Part shown: positions 1-6,485 of the stretch, in pieces
Layout of the letters: every line of letters begins with the position of its first letter
Position numbering within the stretch: position 1 is the stretch's first letter
Origin: JBPBQZ01 sp050955105
GTDB lineage: Bacteria; Pseudomonadota; Gammaproteobacteria; Burkholderiales; Burkholderiaceae
NCBI GenBank assembly: GCA_050955105.1
Contig: JBPBQZ010000023.1
Location: forward strand, 1 to 21,904
Direction of reading: 5' to 3'
Length of the DNA stretch: 21,904 bases
Notes under the pieces: generated by a model
Told to the model about the DNA's origin: nothing
Databases searched by the model: none
Seen by the model: only the letters and a program-made list of their open reading frames with translations
Position numbers and translations under genes: made by a program

Positions 1-70
1 GGCCGCGGGCTAACCGTCAACGCCGCTCCAGTAACCAGTTTTTTTCCCAGGCCCTTGCCGCCACGCACGT
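1..70 (+). other. Upstream edge, possible 3' end of a preceding gene
   Basis: No complete gene fits here. One frame stops at 11-13 (TAA), and another stops at 72-74 so that its TGA overlaps the dut start codon. In Burkholderiaceae coaBC commonly precedes dut, so either frame could be the tail of that gene, but too few codons are visible to recognise it. Confidence 0.25.
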
Positions 71-517
71 ATGAAGATCGACCTGAAAGTCGTTAATCCA
101 CTGATTCGCGACCACCTTCCCGCCTACGCCACGCCGGGCAGCGCCGGGCTAGACCTGCGCGCTTGCATCACCGAAGCGCTACGGCTCGCGCCGGGCGCTA
201 CCGCCATGGTGCCGACGGGCTTGGCCATCCATATCGCCGATGCCGGCTATGCGGCGCTGATACTGCCGCGTTCCGGGCTTGGACATCGGCACGGCATCGT
301 CTTGGGCAATCTGGTCGGTCTGATCGATTCGGATTATCAGGGCGAGCTGTCGATGTCGGTCTGGAATCGCTCGCAAACAGAGTTCGTGGTCGAACCGTTC
401 GAACGGCTGGCGCAGTTGCTGGTCGTGCCGGTGGTGCAGGCATCGTTCAATATCGTCGACGAGTTCGCCGCCAGCGAACGCGGCACCGGTGGTTTCGGCA
501 GCACAGGGCGCGGCTGA
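71..517 (+). CDS. dut: dUTP diphosphatase (dUTPase)
   Basis: Hydrolyses dUTP to dUMP and pyrophosphate in the cytoplasm, keeping uracil out of DNA and supplying dUMP for dTMP synthesis. At 148 aa it has the normal length of the trimeric family. All five conserved motifs are present in order: GSAGLDLRA at residues 23-31, PRSGLG at 66-71, GLIDSDYQGEL at 83-93 with the catalytic Asp, ERLAQL at 111-116, and the C-terminal glycine-rich RGTGGFGSTG at 137-146 that closes over the nucleotide. No clear Shine-Dalgarno precedes the ATG; another frame ends in a TGA overlapping it, so translational coupling to an upstream gene is possible. It converges on clpA with a shared terminator between them. The family assignment is secure. 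Confidence 0.97.
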   Translation: MKIDLKVVNPLIRDHLPAYATPGSAGLDLRACITEALRLAPGATAMVPTGLAIHIADAGYAALILPRSGLGHRHGIVLGNLVGLIDSDYQGELSMSVWNRSQTEFVVEPFERLAQLLVVPVVQASFNIVDEFAASERGTGGFGSTGRG

Positions 518-579
518 ACAAGCATGTAGCGGCTAGCGTCGCACAGCGTCACGACGGCACTGCGGCGATCGGGCAATTC

Positions 580-619
580 AAAAAAAAGCCGCCGACCCTA
601 GGGCCGGCGGCTTTTGCTT
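580..619. terminator. Bidirectional intrinsic terminator between dut and clpA
   Basis: An 11-bp perfect stem (584-594 with 605-615) consists of a GC-rich core, GCCGCCG/CGGCGGC, flanked by an A run on the left and a T run on the right. Each strand therefore reads as a stem followed by a U tract. It lies between two convergent genes and fits termination of both dut and the clpS-clpA operon. Confidence 0.9.
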
Positions 620-641
620 TACTACGAGACTGCTGTCTAGT

Positions 642-2939
642 TCAATCGACTTCCGCAGGCTCGCGACTCGCGTTGCGCGGGGCACCGCTGTCGTCGAAGG
701 TCAGTTGCACCTTGCCTTCGTCGTCGACGTCCACACTCACGCGTCCACCGTTCATCAACTTGCCGAACAGCAACTCATCGGCCAGCGCGCGCCTGATCGT
801 GTCCTGGATCAGCCGCTGCATCGGTCGCGCGCCCATCAGTGGGTCGAAACCGTTCTTGGCCAGATGCGCGCGCATCGCGTCGGTGAACTGCACGTCGACT
901 TTCTTCTCGTGCAACTGATCTTCCAGTTGCATCAAGAACTTGTCGACCACGCGGGCGATGATTTCCTGGTCCAGCGACGTGAAGCTGATGATCGCGTCGA
1001 GCCGGTTCAGGAACTCGGGCGTGAACATCCGCTTGATGTCGACCATTTCATCGCCGGTTTCGCGGCGCGTGGTGAAGCCGAGCGTCGACTTCTGCATGGC
1101 ATGCGCGCCCGCGTTCGTGGTCATGATGATGATCACGTTGCGGAAGTCAGCCTTGCGACCGTTGTTGTCGGTCAACGTGCCGTGATCCATCACCTGCAAC
1201 AAGACGTTGTAGATGTCGGAATGCGCCTTTTCGATTTCATCGAGCAGCAGCACGCAGTGAGGCTTCTTGGTGACGGCCTCGGTCAGCAAGCCCCCTTGAT
1301 CGAAGCCCACGTAGCCCGGCGGCGCGCCGATCAAGCGACTCACCGCATGACGCTCCATATACTCGGACATGTCGAAGCGCACCAGTTCGATGCCCAGCGT
1401 GAACGCCAGTTGCTTCGCCACTTCGGTCTTGCCCACGCCGGTCGGACCGGAGAACAGGAAGGAGCCGATTGGCCGATCGATCTTGCCCAGCCCGGCACGC
1501 GCCATCTTGATCGCCGACGACAGCGCCTCGATAGCCGGATCCTGACCGAACACCACGGCCTTCATGTCGCGATCGAGCGTCTTCAACTTGCCGCGATCGT
1601 CTTGCGTGACGCTTTGTGCCGGCACGCGCGCGATCTTGGCGATGATCTCTTCGATCTCGGCCTTGCCGATCGTGCGCTTCTGCTTGCTCTTCGGCAACAC
1701 GCGCTGCGCCGCGCCCGCTTCATCGATGACGTCGATCGCCTTGTCAGGCAGATGACGGTCGGTGATGAAGCGCGCCGACAACTCGGCCGCCGCCGATAAG
1801 GCACCCGACGAATACTTCACGCCGTGATGCTCTTCGAAGCGCGACTTCAGACCACGCAAGATCGCCACGGTCTGCTCGATGGTCGGCTCGACCACGTCGA
1901 TTTTCTGGAAGCGCCGCGACAAGGCCGCGTCTTTCTCGAAAATGCCGCGGTACTCGGTGAAGGTGGTGGCGCCGATGCACTTCAACGCACCCGACGACAG
2001 CGCCGGTTTCAGCAGGTTCGAGGCATCGAGCGTACCGCCCGAGGCGGCGCCCGCGCCGATCAGCGTGTGGATTTCGTCGATGAAGAGAATCGCGTGCGGA
2101 CGTTCCTTCAACTCTTTCAGCACCGTTTTCAGACGCTGTTCGAAGTCGCCGCGATACTTGGTGCCAGCCAGCAAGGCGCCCATGTCGAGCGAGAACACCG
2201 TGGCGTCGGCCAGGATATCAGGCACTTCGCCGCGCGTGATGCGCCACGCCAGACCTTCAGCAATGGCGGTCTTGCCCACGCCCGCTTCGCCGACCAGCAA
2301 GGGATTGTTCTTGCGCCGACGGCACAGTACCTGCACCACGCGCTCCACTTCGGCCTCGCGGCCGATCAGCGGATCGATCTTGCCGTCGCGCGCCAACTGG
2401 TTCAGGTTCTGCGCGAACTGAGCCAGCGGAGTTTCCTTTTGCGAACCGGTTTCTTCGCTCTCGACCGGGCTTTCACCCGACTTGGCGGCTTCGGCACCGC
2501 CAGTCTTGGCGATGCCATGCGAGATGAAGTTGACCACGTCGAGGCGCGTTACGCCCTGCTGTTGCAGGTAATAGACGGCGTGTGAGTCTTTCTCGCCAAA
2601 GATGGCGACGAGCACATTCGCGCCGGTCACTTCCTTCTTGCCATTGGAAGTGGACTGAACGTGCATGATCGCGCGTTGAATCACGCGCTGAAAACCCAGC
2701 GTCGGCTGCGTGTCGACGTCGTCGGTTCCCGGCACGGTCGGCGTGTTGTCATGGATGAAATTCCGCAGATTCTGTCGGAGATCATCGATGTTCGCCGCAC
2801 ACGCCCGCAGCACTTCCGCTGCGGTCGGATTATCCAGCAAAGCTAACAGCAAATGCTCGACCGTAATGAACTCGTGTCGAGCTTGGCGCGCTTCCATAAA
2901 CGCCATGTGCAAACTGACTTCCAGTTCCTGAGCAATCAT
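642..2939 (-). CDS. clpA: ATP-dependent Clp protease ATP-binding subunit ClpA
   Basis: AAA+ unfoldase that feeds substrates into ClpP and takes adaptor-delivered N-degron substrates from ClpS. It has 765 aa from the ATG at 2939, the usual ClpA length. Residues 1-145 form the double Clp-N domain. The first AAA module has Walker A GEAGVGKT (217-224) and Walker B ILFIDE (284-289); the second has GPTGVGKT (498-505) and VLLLDE (563-568). An LGF tripeptide at 620-622 sits where the ClpP-docking IGL/IGF loop belongs. The frame stays open upstream of this ATG into clpS, but the family N-terminus MIAQELEVSL and the ATGA overlap with the clpS stop fix the start. It is co-transcribed with clpS and ends at the shared terminator. 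Confidence 0.97.
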   Translation of the reverse strand: MIAQELEVSLHMAFMEARQARHEFITVEHLLLALLDNPTAAEVLRACAANIDDLRQNLRNFIHDNTPTVPGTDDVDTQPTLGFQRVIQRAIMHVQSTSNGKKEVTGANVLVAIFGEKDSHAVYYLQQQGVTRLDVVNFISHGIAKTGGAEAAKSGESPVESEETGSQKETPLAQFAQNLNQLARDGKIDPLIGREAEVERVVQVLCRRRKNNPLLVGEAGVGKTAIAEGLAWRITRGEVPDILADATVFSLDMGALLAGTKYRGDFEQRLKTVLKELKERPHAILFIDEIHTLIGAGAASGGTLDASNLLKPALSSGALKCIGATTFTEYRGIFEKDAALSRRFQKIDVVEPTIEQTVAILRGLKSRFEEHHGVKYSSGALSAAAELSARFITDRHLPDKAIDVIDEAGAAQRVLPKSKQKRTIGKAEIEEIIAKIARVPAQSVTQDDRGKLKTLDRDMKAVVFGQDPAIEALSSAIKMARAGLGKIDRPIGSFLFSGPTGVGKTEVAKQLAFTLGIELVRFDMSEYMERHAVSRLIGAPPGYVGFDQGGLLTEAVTKKPHCVLLLDEIEKAHSDIYNVLLQVMDHGTLTDNNGRKADFRNVIIIMTTNAGAHAMQKSTLGFTTRRETGDEMVDIKRMFTPEFLNRLDAIISFTSLDQEIIARVVDKFLMQLEDQLHEKKVDVQFTDAMRAHLAKNGFDPLMGARPMQRLIQDTIRRALADELLFGKLMNGGRVSVDVDDEGKVQLTFDDSGAPRNASREPAEVD

Positions 2940-3250
2940 GCTTCCTCCATCACACACTGCAACGGATGACCTGCGTGCCGTGCATGGGTAACTACCTGCT
3001 CCACTTTGGTCGCAGCGACGTCGCGCGTATAGACCCCACAAATGCCCCTGCCTTCACGATGGACCTTAAGCATGATCTGAGTGGCGGTCTCACGGTCCTT
3101 ATTAAAATGCTGCTGAATCACCAGGACGACGAACTCCATTGGTGTGAAGTCGTCATTCAGCAGCATTACCTTATACATGGATGGCGGCTTGACCTTCTGC
3201 TCCTGCCGCTCGATAACGCTGCTGTCCTGCTTGTCCGGGATGTTCGCCAT
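2936..3250 (-). CDS. clpS: ClpS, N-degron adaptor of ClpAP
   Basis: Binds proteins with destabilising N-terminal residues and hands them to ClpA. It has 104 aa, with a flexible N-terminal tail followed by the conserved core. The substrate pocket residues can be read as N32-D33-D34, T36 and M38 in the NDDFTPMEF motif, and H64 in KVHREGRG. The stop codon overlaps the clpA start as ATGA, indicating translational coupling. No Shine-Dalgarno is seen, and a good -10 hexamer (TAGAAT, minus strand, 3262-3257) lies so close to the ATG that transcription could begin at or next to the start codon. Confidence 0.96.
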   Translation of the reverse strand: MANIPDKQDSSVIERQEQKVKPPSMYKVMLLNDDFTPMEFVVLVIQQHFNKDRETATQIMLKVHREGRGICGVYTRDVAATKVEQVVTHARHAGHPLQCVMEEA

Positions 3251-3256
3251 ACGCCC

Positions 3257-3262
3257 ATTCTA
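3257..3262 (-). promoter_or_regulatory. Possible clpS -10 element, near-leaderless
   Basis: The minus strand reads TAGAAT (5 of 6 to consensus) ending seven bases before the clpS ATG at 3250. A weak TTGCGC lies 16 bases upstream as a possible -35. If used, the transcript would start at or next to the A of the start codon, giving a leaderless or nearly leaderless mRNA. This is inference from spacing only. Confidence 0.35.
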
Positions 3263-3379
3263 AACAACTCGCGCCGCCGCGCAATCCCACCAAAAGGTGA
3301 GTGCCGGCACGCGATCCGCCCTATCGGAACACTGGCGCAACGCCCGCTAAAGCCCGATCCGATTGCCAGCGCCGCTTGA

Positions 3380-3399
3380 GCAGTGTCTTAAGACACTGC
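3380..3399. promoter_or_regulatory. Perfect 20-bp palindrome upstream of clpS
   Basis: GCAGTGTCTT is followed immediately by its exact reverse complement, AAGACACTGC. It lies about 130 bp upstream of clpS and 230 bp upstream of the csp promoter, with no T tract on either side, so it looks more like a dimeric-regulator site or a cruciform than a terminator. I do not recognise the binding protein. Confidence 0.45.
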
Positions 3400-3554
3400 C
3401 CCGTTGAGAACCAGTATCGCATATCGCACCGCTCGAGATTTCTTTCCGCGCGCGCTGAAAGGTTTTTGCCAGCCCCGGTAACCGCCTACGCCACCCAGAT
3501 GCGGCGCGCACCGGGAAATTCAAGACGACTGGACTCCAGCCTGCGCTTTCTCAT

Positions 3555-3575
3555 AAAAAAAGGCGCGCTTTTTTT
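3555..3575. terminator. A/T-stem hairpin with U tract
   Basis: Seven A and a G (3555-3562) pair with a C and seven T (3568-3575) around a five-base GCGCG loop. Both strands read as a stem ending in a U run. The stem is almost all A-T, so it would be a weak terminator. It may insulate the csp promoter at 3612. Confidence 0.35.
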
Positions 3576-3611
3576 CTGAGATATGGCGTAACCAAGCGCC
3601 GTAAAAACCGC

Positions 3612-3640
3612 TTGACACTCGATTTAAGAGCTTGAACAAT
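3612..3640 (+). promoter_or_regulatory. Putative sigma-70 promoter of the cold-shock gene
   Basis: A perfect -35 TTGACA (3612-3617), a 17-base spacer and AACAAT (3635-3640, 4 of 6 to the -10 consensus) precede the cold-shock gene. The implied start near 3647 gives a leader of about 150 nt, in keeping with the long structured 5' leaders of known csp genes. Confidence 0.55.
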
Positions 3641-3794
3641 CAAAATCGGTGTGTTTTTCCAATGGCCTTTCATAAGAGCCGGTGAAAAAGCCACCGTGGT
3701 GAGCTTTAGGAGGGGACGGCGCGGTCGTGGACTATCGCTGGCTATCCGACGCGCTCGGGACTGCAAGAGACAGGGAATGACAGGGGAAGTGGTA

Positions 3795-4001
3795 ATGGCA
3801 ACAGGCACAGTCAAGTGGTTCAACGATGCCAAGGGTTTCGGCTTCATTACGCCGGACGAAGGCGGCGAAGATCTCTTCGCGCATTTTTCGGCGATTCAGA
3901 TGAACGGCTTCAAGACCTTGAAAGAAGGCCAGAAAGTGACCTTCGAGGTGGTACAGGGTCCGAAGGGCAAGCAGGCGTCCAATATTCAGTCGGGCGACTG
4001 A
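3795..4001 (+). CDS. Cold-shock domain protein, CspA family
   Basis: A small single-strand RNA/DNA-binding protein of 68 aa, one complete cold-shock domain. It shows RNP1-like KGFGFI and the RNP2-like DLFAHFSAI, plus the typical N-terminus MATGTVKWFN and C-terminus ending QASNIQSGD. The ATG at 3795 follows AGGGGA at a 7-base spacing. The frame stays open upstream to 3651, but those codons do not resemble the family and lie in the leader. It likely acts as an RNA chaperone or translation modulator. Whether it is a cold-, stationary-phase- or constitutively expressed paralogue cannot be told from the sequence. Confidence 0.94.
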   Translation: MATGTVKWFNDAKGFGFITPDEGGEDLFAHFSAIQMNGFKTLKEGQKVTFEVVQGPKGKQASNIQSGD

Positions 4002-4008
4002 TCCGGTA

Positions 4009-4039
4009 GCGAAACCGGTTGCCTGGCAGCCGGTTTCGC
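4009..4039 (+). terminator. Hairpin downstream of csp
   Basis: A perfect 10-bp stem (GCGAAACCGG at 4009-4018 with its complement at 4030-4039) sits 8 bases after the csp stop. There is no T tract, so it may be an mRNA-stabilising 3' stem or an imperfect terminator. Confidence 0.6.
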
Positions 4040-4158
4040 ACCCCACATGCCGCCTCGCGGGCGGGCCCGTATCCGAAGCATGCTCTTCCCCGGCAGCGGC
4101 GATCGATTGCCGCGGCGAACCTGCGTTCGCCGCTTGCAGAGACACCAGTGCCCTGCTT

Positions 4159-6474
4159 TCAGCGCGGCAGATCCAATCCTCGCAGCGCAATCAATGTGCG
4201 CTGGATCTCATTAGTGCCGCCGCCGATGGTGTAGAGCAAGGCGTCGCGAATGCCGTATTCGAAGCAGCCATCGATCAATGCGCCGTCTATACCTTCTTTC
4301 AAGGTGGCACCGGCGCCGAGCAGATCGAACGCCGCTTCCGACAAGCGCTCCATCAATTCACTTGCATAAACCTTGACCATCGCCGCTTGCGCGACCGGCA
4401 CGCCACCCTTTTCCATCAATTGCGCAGTTTGCACGGCCAGTAGGCGCGCGCCTTCGATCTCGGCCGCCAGCGCGCCGATGCGATCGATGATCAGCGAGTC
4501 TTCGGCCATTGCCTTGCCGCCGCGATAAGCGCCCCGCAGGTAATCGACCAGGCGGTCGAAATAGCCGCGCGCACGGGCCGCGATGGCCGCGAGTGTGACG
4601 CGCTCATAAGCCAGCGCCGCCGTAATGACTTGCCAGCCGCCGTTCTCGGGGCCGACCAATGCGTCTGCCGGCAGCTTTACATCGTCGTAGAACACCACGT
4701 TCGCGCGGTGATCGTTCAAGCCCTTCATCGGATGCATCGTGATGCCCGGCGTATCGAGCGGCACCGCGAAAACGCTGATGCCGCCTTGGCGCGGCTGCGT
4801 CGGATCCGTGCGCGCGGCCAACCACACGTGGGTTGAGAAACCAGCGGTCGACGTGTAGATCTTCTGGCCGCGAATCGACCAGCCGCCGTCGGGCGTGCGC
4901 GTGGCAGCCGTACGCATGCCCGCCAGATCGGAACCATGGTCTGGCTCGCTGTAGCCCAAGGCGAACGAAATCTCGCCCGTCGCAATGCCCGGCAGGAAAT
5001 ACTCTTTTTGAGACGGCGAGCCGAAATCGACGAGCGCGGGGCCGATCATATTCGCGGCGGTATTGTGGAAGGTGACCGGCGCCTCAGCGTGGGCCATTTC
5101 TTCTTCGAAAGCCAGATGCTCGAGTGCCGAGCGCTCCTGGCCACCATATGCCTTGGGCCAGGTCAGGCCCAGCCAACCCTTTTTGCCAACCTTGCGACTG
5201 AAATCCTGCCGCGCCTTTTTATGGTTGACCGGCATCTGCTCGGTTTCTGGCGGATATTGGTGGTCCCAATTTTCGTCGAGCCATGCGCGCACTTCCATGC
5301 GGAAGCGATTGACGCGTTCGCCCAGGTCGAGATCGGGCATGCGCGAACCGGCCGGTGCGCCGAGCAGCGCGTTGCCCACTTCGCGGCGCGCCGCGTGCAC
5401 GCCGCCCAATCGCGTCAGGTCGCCGTGGATGCGCCGGAAATGGCGCGGCAACTCATGCTCATCCCAAAATGACACACCGCCGAAACCGTGATGCAACTCC
5501 AGCACCACCTGCCGCAGCAGATGGCCGGCATTGGCCGCTGCCACCGCGGCCGCATAGTTGCCGTCGACAGAGCCCGCCAACGACGTACCGGCACGCTGTA
5601 CGCTCAACCGACATACTTCAACGCTGATCAGGCAGTTGGCCAACTTATGTTGAATCGCCTGGTACTGACCGATTTTCTTGCCGAATTGCGAACGCACCTT
5701 CGCATAGTCGGTCAGCATTTCCAGCCCATACTGAGCCGCGCCCACCGCGCGTGCCGACAGCATCAGGCGCGCCAGCGGCAGCAAGGCGTGCAGGTCGAAC
5801 GCGGCGTTGAAATAGGCCAGCGCTTCGACCGCTTCGAAACGCACATCGGCCAAGGCCGGCGTGCTGAGGCCGGCGGTCGGCGTCACGTTCAGGCCTGGCG
5901 CATTGCGCGCAATTATCGCCACCTGCCCTGGAACACCGGTTACAACCAGCAGGTGCGTGGCCAACGCGGTGCTCTCTACGAATGACGCGCGGCCATCGAG
6001 CCGCAGCTTCGGGCCCTCCGACACGCGTAGCACCGCCGCGTTGGCCTCGGTATCGGCTGGCGCGAAGACCCAACTGATGGCCGCGTCGCCTTGCGCCACC
6101 GCGCGGCGCAGCGCCGCCGCCGCCGGCAACTCGATGCCGCTGAGCACCGCATTGGCCAGCACCGCTTCCCAAAGCGGGATCGGGCACGCTGCACGGCCAA
6201 GCTCCTGCTGCAAGGCAAGCGCGGCCTGCAGTCCCAATTCGCTGGCGTCGGGCTCGATATCCGTCCATCCCTGGCTCGCCGCGCGCCGATACAGGCGCTG
6301 CACCTCGGCTGCTTGTTCGGCCGCCGCCACCGCGCGCGCTTGCGGCCATTCGGCCAGCAGCATTGCGCGCGCGGCGTCACGCAGCATTTCCAACGCTTCG
6401 CTTTCGGCCAGCGCGCCAGTGGCCGGTGCCACGCTCTGCGATGATTCACTCATTTGCTTAGTCCCATCAGGCAT
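4159..6474 (-). CDS. Fused two-domain acyl-CoA dehydrogenase
   Basis: An FAD-dependent acyl-CoA dehydrogenase of 771 aa, about twice the usual 380-400, made of two dehydrogenase-like halves. The N-terminal half (about 20-375) keeps the helical-domain signature around DYAKVRSQFGKKIGQYQAIQHK but ends without a normal catalytic tail. The C-terminal half (about 385-771) has the flavin/substrate loop ALGYSEPDHGSDLA (505-518) and the family ending GGGTNEIQRTLIA. The MCAD catalytic Glu position is Gly here; E624 in LAYERVTLA matches the isovaleryl-CoA/long-chain dehydrogenase position instead. Known fused examples such as mycobacterial FadE34 act on bulky steroid side chains, which suggests, by inference only, a bulky or branched substrate. 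The ATG lies 11 bases after the upstream synthetase stop, so the two form an operon. ATG at 6453 is an alternative start. Confidence 0.9.
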   Translation of the reverse strand: MPDGTKQMSESSQSVAPATGALAESEALEMLRDAARAMLLAEWPQARAVAAAEQAAEVQRLYRRAASQGWTDIEPDASELGLQAALALQQELGRAACPIPLWEAVLANAVLSGIELPAAAALRRAVAQGDAAISWVFAPADTEANAAVLRVSEGPKLRLDGRASFVESTALATHLLVVTGVPGQVAIIARNAPGLNVTPTAGLSTPALADVRFEAVEALAYFNAAFDLHALLPLARLMLSARAVGAAQYGLEMLTDYAKVRSQFGKKIGQYQAIQHKLANCLISVEVCRLSVQRAGTSLAGSVDGNYAAAVAAANAGHLLRQVVLELHHGFGGVSFWDEHELPRHFRRIHGDLTRLGGVHAARREVGNALLGAPAGSRMPDLDLGERVNRFRMEVRAWLDENWDHQYPPETEQMPVNHKKARQDFSRKVGKKGWLGLTWPKAYGGQERSALEHLAFEEEMAHAEAPVTFHNTAANMIGPALVDFGSPSQKEYFLPGIATGEISFALGYSEPDHGSDLAGMRTAATRTPDGGWSIRGQKIYTSTAGFSTHVWLAARTDPTQPRQGGISVFAVPLDTPGITMHPMKGLNDHRANVVFYDDVKLPADALVGPENGGWQVITAALAYERVTLAAIAARARGYFDRLVDYLRGAYRGGKAMAEDSLIIDRIGALAAEIEGARLLAVQTAQLMEKGGVPVAQAAMVKVYASELMERLSEAAFDLLGAGATLKEGIDGALIDGCFEYGIRDALLYTIGGGTNEIQRTLIALRGLDLPR

Positions 6475-6485
6475 GCGTTTGATCT

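Larger units (their letters stand above)
3263..3611. other. Intergenic region between clpS and the cold-shock gene
   Basis: No convincing gene in either strand. It holds a perfect 20-bp palindrome at 3380-3399 and an A7G/CT7 stem-loop at 3555-3575, listed separately. The region separates two divergent transcription units, clpS-clpA leftward and csp rightward. Confidence 0.5.

Noticed and set aside
163..918. Long plus-strand frame crossing dut, the terminator and the clpA end
   Set aside because: Overlaps two secure genes and the terminator; its Arg/Ala/Ser-rich composition is that of an antisense or off-frame shadow in GC-rich DNA.
705..2585. Long plus-strand frames (364 and 253 codons) antisense to clpA
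   Set aside because: His/Arg/Gln-rich shadow translation of a highly conserved gene, with no ribosome site or domain.
2940..3041. N-terminal extension of clpA in the open frame
   Set aside because: Lies within clpS coding sequence; the family N-terminus and the ATGA overlap fix the start at 2939.
3651..3794. N-terminal extension of the cold-shock protein
   Set aside because: Arg-rich and unrelated to the family; it lies in the presumed leader, and the ATG at 3795 has its own good ribosome site.
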